From Stratiolaelaps scimitus (taxonomy: Eukaryota > Arthropoda > Arachnida > Mesostigmata > Laelapidae): a stretch of 64,000 bases of DNA. The translations under genes and the position numbers were made by a program. The notes under the pieces were generated by a model. It ran no database searches. It saw only the letters and a list, made by a program, of their open reading frames with translations, and had not been told where the DNA came from. The stretch spans positions 2,046,001 to 2,110,000 of the forward strand of contig JABWDB010000008.1 in NCBI GenBank assembly GCA_019614645.1, read 5' to 3'. Positions 21,808-31,514 of this stretch are shown here, one piece after another (positions within the stretch are counted from its first letter, which is position 1; every line of letters begins with the position of its first letter).

Positions 21808-22165
21808 GGCGGCGACGATGGAGGAAGCAGCGAATTCATTTGTTTGAAGTTTTTTGATACGAGCCGGCAGCCATCGGAGCCAGTCAGCCCGGCAACTGCA
21901 GTTGGTGATGGCGGCATAGGAAGAGAAAAAGGAGAGAGAGCGCGGGGGGGGGAGTCTGTGTAGCGTACGTAGGGCATCGGCCCACCATCAGCATCCGCTG
22001 CTGCCGCGTAGACGCTCGGTGGGTCGATCGGCCGATGTGAAGGGTCAGAGCGAGGAATGGATATAGGGAGTGAGTGAGAGAGAGAGCGAGAAGAGAAGGT
22101 GAACCAACCGATAGTGACTGAGTGAACTTACTTAATTAAAGTCGCCGTTTCCGCAGCCACTTCCG

Positions 22166-22189
22166 GCCGCCGCCGCCGCCGCCGCCGCC
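22166..22189. repeat. (GCC)n tract
   Basis: Eight GCC units at the left edge of a GC-rich, CpG-rich block (about 22.1-25.5 kb). Confidence 0.9.
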
Positions 22190-22332
22190 TCCATCATCAC
22201 ACAGGCAAGCAAGCGGGCAGACAGGCAGACAGACGCACGCACGCGGAGCTACAACCGGCTCGTCCTGTTCGTTCCGTCCTCGCCGTCAACGCAGGCCAGC
22301 CCCATTTTACCCTCCCTCTGGGTCTCCCCGAT

Positions 22333-22353
22333 CTCTTCTTCTTCTTCTTCTTC
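22333..22353. repeat. (TCT)n tract
   Basis: Six to seven TCT units. Confidence 0.9.
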
Positions 22354-22532
22354 GAATAGCGCATCGCAGCGCAGTGCAGCCCCCGAACTTCGAACTCAGG
22401 CTGGCTAGATCTTTGCTTCGGACGCGGGCTAAATCCTAGCCGCCTGTCTAGCGCACGACCGGAGCGAACTCGCGACACCGATACGGCTGCGAAACGCCGC
22501 TAGAGGGAAGGCTTGCAGGCCGACTCGGCTGA

Positions 22533-23180
22533 AATGGATGTAACCCTTTTTGTGTATTAGACTGTGTAGTAGCAGCAGCAGCAGGTCACGGGAAATATCC
22601 GGGCGATGGGGTGGGAACTGAGGGGTCCAGGGCCTACGGATCGGGTGAAGAAGAAGAGCGGATCCGTCCAAGTGAGAGAGCTTATTGGTTCCTGCGGCGA
22701 TGGCCGATGGTTCCTGCCTCGCGACTTGGCCTGCAACCGGCTGCCATGAGGCTACCTGCTGTTGCGGTCGTGTGTGGCGGGCCGCTCGGACCTGGCCCGC
22801 TTGGCTGCGCGTCTCAATCAGTGGGTTTTAATCTCGTCTCCTTGGTGCTCTCCAATCCGCTTCCCAAAAGACGAACCCCAATCTCACTTGTGCCTGTTCA
22901 CCTGTTCTCTTGTTCGGCTGCAGCAGCAGCAATATCCTCCATCGTTGTCGCTCTCCTGTCGGCTTTCGGCTGGGGGCCGTGTCGTGCGCGCTCGGAGAGG
23001 GATGGAGCACAGATTCAGACTCTCGGCCGCGCGATTCGACGGTGCCACTGGACGCAGAGCACTGCCGCCAACCGACCGACCGACCAAGAGAGAGAGAGAA
23101 AAGACCTCTACCCCACCTGGCCCGGGTGGCCGCAAAAACCCAGTAAACGCCACCATCGTCAGCGCGCCAGCCCAGCATAA
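22533..23180 (+). CDS. Candidate exon, 215 codons open, GC-rich block
   Basis: A frame opens after a TGA at 22530-22532 and continues to a TAA at 23178-23180. It is among the longest stop-free plus-strand frames. The first half has many G-first codons. It encodes a Cys-containing start, AAAA from GCA repeats, an acidic run (GSGEEEER), then hydrophobic segments (MRLPAVAVVCGGPLG and ISSIVVALLSAFGW) that could be membrane-associated. The end is polar and Arg-rich. No ATG precedes residue 50, so an upstream exon would be needed. An alternative frame in the same DNA (22573-22671) ends at an AA|GTGAGA donor-like site, so the phase is not settled. Confidence 0.33.
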   Translation, partial: NGCNPFCVLDCVVAAAAGHGKYPGDGVGTEGSRAYGSGEEEERIRPSERAYWFLRRWPMVPASRLGLQPAAMRLPAVAVVCGGPLGPGPLGCASQSVGFNLVSLVLSNPLPKRRTPISLVPVHLFSCSAAAAAISSIVVALLSAFGWGPCRARSERDGAQIQTLGRAIRRCHWTQSTAANRPTDQERERKDLYPTWPGWPQKPSKRHHRQRASPA

Positions 23181-24016
23181 CTTAGCATAGCAGTCCGAGT
23201 CCTTTGTTGAGAAAGGCGCTGTGGTCGGGCGGTTGGTCGAATGCTCTGTTGGTAGGTAGAACCGGCCGGGTGGCTGAACGCTCAGTAGCAACGTTGGCTG
23301 CTCTCCCTAGGGTCCGGATGGGTGACGGTGTATCTGGGTGTGCGTCCATCCGTCCGTTCGCCCGCTGTGTCCCCTGTGGGCAACAGACCCGTAGGGCCCC
23401 GCTTCCGCGATGCTCCGTAGTATCGCTGCAAAAGAGATGCGGCGATCGGCGGCGGGGGGAGGACTAACTCTCCACCTCCATTGTGCCTCCCATCGTCGCC
23501 AGAGCCCGCATGCACCCACTCACCCCGGCAGCACTTCCCGCTACTGCATGCGCCGTCGCGTACGCACACGAAGGCGCCTGGCGGGCTGCGGCAGCGGTGG
23601 TCGGCAGCGCCCGGCAGCGCCGTTCGCGTTGAACGTGACGTGTTTCCGTCTCAAATTGTTTTTGTACCGCCGTCTCGGCTTACGATGCTACAGCGTCTCG
23701 CTGCGCTCTGCACGAATGGGGCTGTAGACGTCGGTGACGATGGGTCTGCCGGCCTGCTGAGGCGGTGAGATGCGCCACAGTCCTTCGTATATACGCTGCC
23801 GAGCCCGCACTAGCCGTAGCAGCGCATATACAGCAATACCGCTATAGCAGCAATACTGTTCGCCCGATAGCCCTTCCTGCGCGTTCTGTCCCGTTTTGCT
23901 AGATGTGCACTGTTGTACGAAAGAGGAAAGCGGAGCTGGGTAGACAAAGGGGTTGCTATGAGGGGGAAAGTGGAGACTCGCACTATGGAACAGTGTCTGG
24001 CAGGCCGGCTGGGTGT

Positions 24017-24045
24017 CTGCCTGTCTGCCTGCCTGCCTGCCTGCC
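24017..24045. repeat. (TGCC)n tetranucleotide repeat
   Basis: About six TGCC units, preceded by CTGTC variants. Confidence 0.9.
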
Positions 24046-24150
24046 CGCTCTACCGCCCGCGCGCCCTTGCTTGCTTCAACGTAAATTCGCACGACTGCTT
24101 TCGCTTGTTGGGCAGCAGAGTAGCACCGTCGTGCCCCGTAGCGCCGGTCG

Positions 24151-24169
24151 CAGCAGCAGCAGCAGCAGT
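24151..24169. repeat. (GCA)n tract
   Basis: Six GCA units. Confidence 0.85.
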
Positions 24170-24502
24170 CCTCGACCGACCGACGAAGCCTTTCGTTCGT
24201 TGTACGCCCGTCGCAAGCGCGGTTGCCGGATCGTCTGCGCCACTTGCGATTTAAAAGTTCGCGCCAGCCTCCCGCTGCTCCTGCTACTGCCACCGCCTGT
24301 CGGTGATACAGCTGCCTAGGCAGCAGCAGCAGCAGCATCAGTACTCGCTGGCGTTGGCCGCAGCCGTCGCGGCTGCTCCGCTACTCTATTGCGACGCCTC
24401 TCCTGCTCGCGCACGCGGGCACCGACTTGATGCCATTGTGAAACGAGTCTTGTGGCGCGGGACGCGAAGCGCAGATCTGAGCGTTGCAGTTGGGGTTGAG
24501 GT

Positions 24503-24513
24503 GGGGGGGGGGG
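24503..24513 (+). repeat. G-run
   Basis: About eleven consecutive G. Confidence 0.85.
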
Positions 24514-24882
24514 TTCGTTCGGGGGAGACGCCCTGTTGGGTCAATTGACCGACCCAGGCTGTTCCAATCTGAGAATGAATCTTGCCTGCCTCCCTGCCTG
24601 CCGCCCTGCACTGTCTGACAGGGATCTGAATAATACATGAACTTGATCCCAGTCGAGAACAAGCTCCTTTTCTGTACGCGTCTTCATGACCTGCTCCGCC
24701 ATTCGCCGGTCGGTCGGCGGGTGGAAGCAGCAGCCTCCGCCGTCTCTGCCGCTGCCCCAGCCGGCGGATCTCCCAGCCGACCCACACGATAGCAGCAGCA
24801 CTGAGCGGCAGGCGGCTCTGCGCTGCGCTCTCGTTGTCCTCACGTCACACAACGGAACGGGGTCCTGCGGCCCGCTCAATCC

Positions 24883-24914
24883 GGGGGGGTGGGGGTGGAG
24901 GGGGTGGAGGGGGT
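24883..24914 (+). repeat. G-quadruplex-type tract
   Basis: Seven G, five G, five G and five G are separated by short T or TGGA linkers. This fits the standard four-tract G-quadruplex pattern on the plus strand. Confidence 0.85.
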
Positions 24915-25501
24915 AGAGCCTAGTGCCGTCGTTCACGCGACCGTTCACCCCCTTCGTAACTCTTTTCCTCGATTTTCTTCGGCGCAGCGCTAACGCCGAC
25001 TGCGCGAGTGGCAAACGCGGACGACCCCCGGGACGTAGTCAGCACCTCACCGGCGGCTACGCCCGGTGCACTGGACGGATACGGCGCCAGCGTCTGTGCC
25101 AACGCCAGCAGCGCGGCACCGATCGGCGGATGTCGTCTGCTCATAAATCATCGAGCTACCTCTTTGCTGATCGTCGCCTTTGGTTTGGCCTTGCTGCGGC
25201 CCGCTTGCCTAGCCTAACGTTGGTCCTGGCCCTGCACTGGTGGCTTGTCCCGCTATCCCGCTGCTGCTGCTGATACTTCTTCCTCATCTTCATGGTTTCG
25301 TCGCTCTTTGCTCTTGCCCGCTCGTTCTGGTCTTCCCGTTTCTCCCGTCTGGCGATAGCGCTAGACGCGCCGTGGCCTCGCCTCCGTAGGCAGTATTGCC
25401 TCGCCCTCGCCGTGGTTGGTGTCTTTTTTCTTGTCGTCATCGTCGATTCTCCTACCGTTAGTCCAACCCTCTTCTCCCATCCCATCTGCTGACAGCATCA
25501 G

Positions 25502-25502
<1 letters not shown>

Positions 25503-25538
<36 letters not shown>
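25503..25538. repeat. (TA)n microsatellite
   Basis: Eighteen TA units, among the longest arrays in the window. Confidence 0.95.
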
Positions 25539-25540
<2 letters not shown>

Positions 25541-25556
25541 ATATGTATATCCCTGA

Positions 25557-26048
25557 AATCTCTTTTTCTTACTGGCGCTTCCGACGCTCTCCCTACCATC
25601 CTCTCGCCCTGAACCGAATCGTCTAGATCATCGTTCGGACGACAGAAACAGGGCCCGAGTGGACCGGCGGAGTTCTTCTCATAGCGGCGGCGGCGGTGGT
25701 GGCAACGGGCTTCGATGTGTGATGGGCCAACCGTGGTCTGCTCTCGCATCGTCTCGTCGCCACCGCCGTCGTCGTCATCTCCAGCATAGCATAGGGGCAA
25801 CTGTCTGTTCCCTGGAGATCGATCCCGATACGATCGAACGAAAGTGTCATACGCCTCTCGCGTACCCGCCGAGGCGCCGCCGCTGCTGTTGCTGCTGCTG
25901 CCGGCACCGTTTGCTCACTAAAAAATCACACACACACAAACACGCGAACCCACACGTTGGCGCACCACCGTATGCCGTGTGCTCTTGTGGTGGCACTTCC
26001 ACAGGCGCGGGTGTAGTATCACACACATACACACACACACTCAACTAG
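25557..26048 (+). CDS. Candidate exon, Gly run and Arg/Cys-rich, 163 codons
   Basis: The frame is open from after a TGA at 25554-25556 to a TAG-type stop at 26046-26048. It encodes a polar, Asp/Arg-rich segment, GGGGGG, an Arg cluster, and a mixed segment (VCSLEIDPDTIERKC). CCCCCC from a CTG repeat and His-Thr repeats from CA tracts follow. The middle part looks protein-like and the last third is repeat-driven. A pyrimidine-rich stretch ends in TCTAG near 25627, which could be an acceptor. No family is recognised. Confidence 0.24.
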   Translation, partial: NLFFLLALPTLSLPSSRPEPNRLDHRSDDRNRARVDRRSSSHSGGGGGGNGLRCVMGQPWSALASSRRHRRRRHLQHSIGATVCSLEIDPDTIERKCHTPLAYPPRRRRCCCCCCRHRLLTKKSHTHKHANPHVGAPPYAVCSCGGTSTGAGVVSHTYTHTLN

Positions 26049-26167
26049 TATGCCCACCCACACATCGACCATGTGTTACCCTCTGGCTGCGGCTCTCAGG
26101 ACGGCGCCCGCTTCCTCCCATTCACAGATAGATATATAGGAGTATGTGTACGGAGGCCGACATACAC

Positions 26168-26208
26168 ACAGGCAGGCAGGTAGGTAGGTAGGTAGGCAGA
26201 CAGGTAGG
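26168..26208. repeat. (GGTA/GGCA)n tetranucleotide repeat
   Basis: GGCA units pass into GGTA units and back. Confidence 0.9.
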
Positions 26209-27531
26209 CGTATGAACACATTCGTTCATGCCTGGCCAACACCTATACGCCACATCTATCATCGACAACGGGGTGCGGCCACAACAACTACGAACTGTGC
26301 GTGTGTGTGTCTGTGTGGCCGTTCGATGACGCCAACGGTGACAGCCTCGGCTAGACGACATTCGGCTCGCATAAACGCGGCGGAAGCTGCGCCCTCTCAT
26401 TCGCCAGGGACAGTCGAATGACGGTGCATCTTGCTGCGATTGCGGAAAAACAGCCCCTGGCTGGCTGAATCGGACGATCGACAAGTGCTGCTCGCCGATT
26501 CTGGTGCAATGTTGCCGTTGTCGCTGAATGCAGCGGCCGAGCAAGCGCCGGTCGAACTAAGAGCCGGCCGTCGGTAAGCTCTGTCCCCATTTCCACTCAA
26601 AGCTCATCTTCTTTTTGAAGATACCCTGTGTAAAAACATCCACCTGTCTCCAAACGCAACAGCTGCTGCTGCTGCTGTTCAATCGTTATCAAAGCAAACG
26701 AGCCTGCTATTCGTCAGAGAGAGACGGAGAGCGATGGGAGAGAGCGAGCGAGAGACGGGTGGCGGATTGGAGAAGAACGCGCAATGGGGACCAGATGGAA
26801 CGACTACCTCACAACGTTGCACCGAAACCTTGATACAATGTTCTTCTCTTACAAGGGATGTAGTGGCACAATACTTAATCAGATACATGTAAAATCGTAA
26901 GCTCATCGATTCAATAGATGAAGGACCTCGACTTTTTTTGTTTTTCAATGAATAAAATCAATAAATGCAAGCACGTACGAGCAGCATGAAGATTTCTGAT
27001 CGCTATCATAGGCAGTATATGTGAATTAGTGGCTCGAAGAAAGGGTCATATTGTTTAAAAATTTATAAAATATATGTTGAGTGGTGACTGCAGAGATTTG
27101 ACTTGACACCGGGGAACGAGAACCTTCCTTCCGAGCGGTATTACTGTGGACTACACTGTACACATCGCAGGTACATGTTGTATTATATTATACCACCATT
27201 GTACCACCATATATATATATATAACAGTGATAATATAATCTCTATCAGTTACAGGCACACTCTAGCGAGTTTGATATATAAATATATAGGCATATTACTC
27301 AATATAAGCAATCGAATCTAGAAGGTCAATGTATTATATGATTCATTGGGCCGAGATGGTGGTTCAGCTTGTTGTTTTACTATGAAACTCAGCTTGAAGG
27401 AGCTCTGTATATCTCTCTTTGTATCTTGCCATGGCTGCTCTATCGTGTTTGTTCGATGCGAGATGACCCAAGGTTAGGAGGGCTCATCATAAACAGAAGA
27501 AGGGAAATCGTGGCCGTGTCTGGCCAACACA

Positions 27532-27549
27532 ACACACACACACACACAC
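27532..27549. repeat. (CA)n microsatellite
   Basis: Nine CA units. Confidence 0.9.
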
Positions 27550-28254
27550 CATACGCAGATGAGGTGCACTTGCAGCCTCGGCTAAAACCTCACCACAGGC
27601 ATCACCATCGTCCTCTTAGTGTTCGTCGTCGATGATTTGAACACGGCCATTCGCCGGCAAGGCAGTGCCTTTGCCTCGATCGTCCTGGCAAGCGAGTACA
27701 GCGAACGACGTACGAGGGACAGCTTCTTGTGAGCCTTGTGCTCTTCACGATCGACAGTGGAGAAATAGCTAGAGCTTCAGGTAGACGGACCTCGGTTCTT
27801 ACGGACCTCGACCATGGGCGATTTACAAGCCTTACTAAATGAACGTCAAGGCAGCAACAGTAGAGGTGGAGGAAATAATCAAAGTTGGTAGAACACTAAA
27901 TGTTTATTGGCTAATCATCTATGTGTACCTATGGCAATCGCATCTAGACTGCGGTAGTGCAATTAGTGTTACCTTTACATGGGATTCGTTTACGTTTCGT
28001 TTTTACTTGTTGTAGACATTGTGTGTTTCAGCTATCACTTGGTGTTATATCTGCCAGCTCACATTATTATTATTATTTCGATTGGCGTTACTTCTGTTTC
28101 GTTCTAAGAAGTCTTTCTACGTTACGAGCAACAGTGAGCTCGCCGGATGGGCAACGCGTTCAGTTTGTCCTTGGCAACGTGGCTACGGATTAAAGTAAGA
28201 ACTGCTGAGAGAGAGATGGTTCCACGTCGTTCGAGCAGTTCCTCATCGATGCAT

Positions 28255-28280
28255 CTATATATGTATATATATATATATAT
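28255..28280. repeat. (TA)n microsatellite
   Basis: TA units with one TG interruption. Confidence 0.9.
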
Positions 28281-28722
28281 GCTGTTCAACTAAAGTAGAA
28301 TTATAACAATCATTTTACGCGCAGTAACTAACTGTGCTTAGTGCTGCAGCAGCAGTTGTAGCAATAGTAACAATGGTTGTGCCGTCGAACATCAGCCCTC
28401 ATCATTTTTCAGTGCTGAGAAGTTGATCGATTACGCCCGGCGCCGCTGGATGACTGGCTCACACCGCTTGTTGTTGTTGTTGATCATGATGATGCTGCTA
28501 CTGATGACGTTGGCAATGGACGATGATAGGAGCCCGTGTGCAAATGATTTATAGTACCGCTGTTACCGTGTGGCGGAGGGATGCGGTCGGTCGGTCGGCC
28601 GTCTGCGCTTCGTCAGAAGGGTGAAATTTCAGGATTCACATTCGAAGGCAGGCTGTGGGTATTGGGTACCGCACCGGGACGCAGGTAGTGTCCACATGTC
28701 GGCATACATAAATGCTTATTTT

Positions 28723-28742
28723 CACACACACACACACACACA
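28723..28742. repeat. (CA)n microsatellite
   Basis: Ten CA units, 37 nt before a possible coding start. Confidence 0.9.
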
Positions 28743-28778
28743 AACAGACACCGTATCCGCGATAGACCGCATTGCCCT

Positions 28779-28864
28779 ATGTCAAGTCAGAGATGGCAAA
28801 CGGTTCAAATGATCATTGATTATGAGAATTTGAAGGGCAAAGTTAGCGAGGAAGAACGCGGACG
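28779..28864 (+). CDS. Candidate short first exon, charged, ends at donor
   Basis: An ATG at 28779 starts a frame that reaches a GGACG|GTAAGC donor-like site at 28865 after 28 codons plus two bases. A second ATG lies at 28809. The peptide is strongly hydrophilic, with an IIDYENLKGKVSEEERG end, unlike the low-complexity peptides elsewhere. The phase-2 end would fit the acceptor-like site at 30852 in one of its open frames. At 28 codons, absence of a stop is not itself significant, so support comes from composition and the donor. Confidence 0.28.
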
Positions 28865-30092
28865 GTAAGCGCAGTTATAGCGGCGACATTGTACAAACGA
28901 TACATTGTGTTGAACTCCACTCGTTCGTATCATTATCATGATTAGTTCATTCATTATTATTTGAGTGGACATGTAAGCTGCTGCTTGCTGCGTTACGCTG
29001 GATATGCTTACTCGAACACCAACTCAAATGTCAATTGGCGAGCTAATTATGAGATGGCGCCTGACCCGTGCGTTAGCGCTGGCATCGCGAAACACCCAGA
29101 CGCACGTTGCTGTTCATAGGCGACGCTAGGTAGCGTGGCCGAGCGGTCTAAGGCGACGCTCTACAATGTTGAAGTGCAAGGCACATCATGAGGCAGTCTG
29201 CGAGGACGCACAAATCTGATGATGATCATTGACGATGTCTGCGCGTTGGGTTTGTATTAAATTTATGACCGGATAAATGAATATATATATGCATACAAAA
29301 CCTAGTTGACGTCCCAGTTCACAGCGATGTACAGTAGCGAGATGATGCTCAGACGCTCAGATAACCGCATTCGAACAACCTGGTTGAGGTTATCACCGGT
29401 CCTGTCCAGACGATGACGACACCCATTCCCAGTGACGGTAGATCGTGGGTAGAAATATCGTTACTGACAATTACCAGCTAGTGTCATTGGCACTCGTTGT
29501 CGTTTGCCTAATGACCTGTCGGACAGTTCATTCATTCAATCACGTGTTCAGCTGTGTACTCAAACGGTTCAAGGGTTCAGCGAAAGCGCCGAAGGGGGCG
29601 GACCATGACTCCGCGCGTTCTCTGTGGCAAAGTCTTCCACAAAAGGGATTGCATAATGTTTGTGCGCAGTTCTGTCGAGTCAACTCTCTCTCTCTCTCTT
29701 TCGCCCTCGTCTCTCTGTCTGTCTCTCTATCTGGGTGGTTATGTATGAGGCGGTTGTGAAAATGTATGGCTATTAACGCCACCGGCCATTCGTCCGTTGA
29801 GAATCGATGATGTTGTTGTTATTGTCGTTGTCGTTGTTGCCAAGACGATGATGCTATTTTCTGTAAAGCAAACATGTCAAACAGATTTTCTCTTCCATCT
29901 CCTCGTCTTTGTGCCGTCCCCCGTTCATCGTTGCTGTTGTTGTTGCTCTCGTTCTCGTTGCCACTCGCGTAGTCATCATCATTGTGATTTATAACCACGC
30001 TATCGCCTGAGGCTTTGGTGTTGCCCGACGATTTGGTGACTGTAAACTCAACAGTGGACACACTCAGACATAACCACTTAGGGCGGTGATAG
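28865..30092. other. Non-coding or intronic stretch with tRNA-like piece
   Basis: The stretch carries the tRNA-Leu-like fragment at 29129, a CT run at 29682-29700 and GTT triplets near 29811. ORF 29445-29759 has no coding bias. Confidence 0.5.
29129..29160 (+). pseudogene. 5' fragment of a tRNA-Leu gene (A-box half only)
   Basis: The 27 bases from GGTAGCGTGGCC through the D-arm (GAGCGGTCTAAGGCG) match the conserved start of eukaryotic tRNA-Leu: acceptor 5' strand, box A and D-loop. The sequence then departs before the anticodon stem. No anticodon loop, variable arm, B-box or matching 3' acceptor strand follows. The 9-mer GGCGACGCT lies on both sides (29119-29127 and 29152-29160), resembling a target-site duplication or microhomology. 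It is therefore not a functional tRNA. It is a fragment or a SINE-head remnant. Confidence 0.6.
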
Positions 30093-30455
30093 GAGTCATC
30101 AGCAACAGCTGCGGCGGCGGCGGCACCGCTACCCTGCGCCGATACCAGGACGAGGGCGGCTATCGCAGCCGCCAGTCACTCGACGTACCACCGCGGTGCT
30201 ACCGTATCATCTGCTGGCCCGGATGAATTTATGTGTAGGTTGTGCTGTAACAACATTGGCGCGCGAGTGTTTAGCCACTGCGGGTGTACGCTCGCAAGAC
30301 GGCACCATGGGGTCGCTTGGGAGACACGCCTGTTCCAGCCGCAGTGCTCTTACGGACGGCCGCCCTTACCTGATCGGCTTGCAGGCAAACGATCCATGTT
30401 AACGGCTGCGTTAGCGGGCGACCTAAGACAAAAAAAAGGGGCTCATCACTATTGA
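30093..30455 (+). CDS. Candidate exon, poly-Ala then Cys-rich, 120 codons
   Basis: The frame opens after a TAG at 30090-30092 and ends in TGA at 30453-30455. It starts with Ser/Ala codons (a run of six Ala from GCG) and then FMCRLCCNNIG...FSHCGC, a Cys/His cluster spaced somewhat like a small zinc-binding knuckle. A basic tail (RQKKGAHHY) ends it. The zinc idea is only a pattern impression. An overlapping plus-strand frame (30075-30227, with GGYRSRQSLD) also looks protein-like, so the phase is uncertain. No ATG lies near the start, so it would be an internal or last exon. Confidence 0.33.
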   Translation, partial: ESSATAAAAAAPLPCADTRTRAAIAAASHSTYHRGATVSSAGPDEFMCRLCCNNIGARVFSHCGCTLARRHHGVAWETRLFQPQCSYGRPPLPDRLAGKRSMLTAALAGDLRQKKGAHHY

Positions 30456-30500
30456 AATTTTCATCCAACGAAGTAGTTACCTCACATGAAGTTATCTCAC

Positions 30501-30634
30501 CTGGGCGAACAGCTATGGCCAACAGCGTTCGCCATGGATGATGACCCAACAGTTTCGGAGCAATTAGATGCTAATCGCAATATATTCACATTTGCGTAAT
30601 CAAATAACGATGAAATAATGTACAAGGATTTCAT
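30501..30634 (-). CDS. Candidate short first exon on minus strand ending at donor
   Basis: On the minus strand an ATG at 30634 starts a frame of 44 codons plus two bases that ends exactly at a GCCCAG|GTGAGA donor-like site. The N-terminus (MKSLYIISSLF) is mildly hydrophobic and the rest is Ser/Asn/Ala-rich (SETVGSSSMANAVG). Support is the donor and composition only. A second minus-strand frame through the same donor is also open. An 8-bp inverted repeat lies just upstream, at 30642-30663. Confidence 0.2.
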
Positions 30635-30782
30635 CAGAGAGGCGCTACCCACCCAGGTAGCGCGCGGTCACGGTGGAGTTTCTGTCCACTTCGGCGATAA
30701 GGTGGGTGTTCCTCAACGGGATAACGTCGCACAATGAAATTGCGATCTCGCACTCAATTTCTGAACGCCAAGTGGCTATCTA

Positions 30783-30800
30783 TCTCTCTCTCTCTCTCTC
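30783..30800. repeat. (CT)n microsatellite
   Basis: Nine CT units before the acceptor-like site at 30850. Confidence 0.9.
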
Positions 30801-30851
30801 TGCAGCATTTCTTCTCTGTAACACGCGATGTGATTCTCGTTTGCGTTTCAG

Positions 30852-30961
30852 GTACGAATCCAACATTTACCACGGAGAATGGCCACCGAATGAATGTTCA
30901 AGTCTTCCATCAAAATAACAAGACGACCTGCAGAACGCTTATCTTCAACTTCAGATCCTGA
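30852..30961 (+). CDS. Candidate terminal exon after acceptor-like site
   Basis: The sequence CGTTTGCGTTTCAG|G makes a good acceptor at 30852. Two frames follow. One reads YESNIYHGEWPPNECSS and stops at 30918. The other reads a Thr/Asn-rich segment with alternating polar and hydrophobic residues (RMNVQVFHQNNKTTCRTLIF) and stops at 30961. Both look more protein-like than chance sequence nearby, but they exclude each other. Linking to the 28864 donor (phase 2) would select the first. Confidence 0.24.
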
Positions 30962-31030
30962 GCGCAACGACCATGCGCAACGCTGCTGTTTGAAATAGCT
31001 TCGAAATCAACGTAATCTGATCTCGGCCGC

Positions 31031-31087
31031 ATGTGGCTTCCACTGCTGTTGTGCCGCTGGCTGCAGGCGGCAGCAGCAGCATCACAG
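31031..31087 (+). CDS. Candidate signal-peptide exon
   Basis: An ATG begins MWLPLLLCRWLQAAAAASQ, a compact Leu/Ala-rich stretch resembling a secretory signal peptide, and reaches a CACAG|GTGAAT donor-like site in phase 0. The Ala run comes from GCA repeats. No downstream partner exon can be proved. The minus strand has an overlapping open frame (30910-31125). Confidence 0.22.
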
Positions 31088-31328
31088 GTGAATAAATTCT
31101 GTTCACTATGCTCATAGTGGAGCATTCTGATCAGGAGGAGATCAGCGCTCGTTCGAAGGGTTGTCAGACAGTGTGGTCACCGCTGACTCATCAATTTGCG
31201 AGACATTTATCAATCTCACGTCTGTTACGAGTATGTTATCGCACTGCTGTACGTGCAGTGCAGTGCTAAGCCAGCGTTGGATGAGCGGTTGCTCACAGGA
31301 TACCGTCGGGACTCGATCTAGCCATCAT

Positions 31329-31332
<4 letters not shown>

Positions 31333-31367
<35 letters not shown>
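31333..31367. repeat. (TA)n microsatellite
   Basis: Seventeen AT units. Confidence 0.95.
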
Positions 31368-31371
<4 letters not shown>

Positions 31372-31496
31372 ATGTACGTAGATATATAGTATATACAGTT
31401 GTGCACTGTACAAACATGAAACAGTGGAGAATTGAGGACTGCCATATTTAGTGGCGTTGCGATTCTCCTCGAGATAGGCAAAATGGCCAACTGTTC

Positions 31497-31514
31497 GTTG
31501 GTTCGTTCGTTCGT
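31497..31514. repeat. (GTTC)n tetranucleotide tract
   Basis: Four units of GTTC/GTTG. Confidence 0.8.

Larger units (their letters stand above)
18363..22532. other. Purine/pyrimidine-tract-rich stretch without supported genes
   Basis: This would be intron if 17935-18362 is an exon. It holds CT, GA, CAG and TA arrays. The long facing ORFs at 19611-20378 (255 codons, minus) and 19809-20408 (199 codons, plus) contain Ser-Leu or Arg-Glu repeats made by the GA tract and are discounted. Confidence 0.5.
23181..25556. other. GC-rich, CpG-rich stretch without a chosen gene
   Basis: Many mutually overlapping frames are open on both strands because stop codons are rare at this composition, so none is called. 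The stretch contains TGCC tetranucleotide repeats (24017-24045), GCA triplets, two G-runs and a long TA array at its end. It could be a promoter-type CpG-rich region. Confidence 0.5.
26049..28778. other. Non-coding stretch, AT-rich from 26.8 kb
   Basis: Contents are GGTA/GGCA tetranucleotides (26168-26208), CAG and CA arrays and two TA arrays. AATAAA occurs at about 26950 and 26960. No frame is supported. The AT-rich composition from about 26.8 to 28.4 kb contrasts with the GC-rich block before it. Confidence 0.55.
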
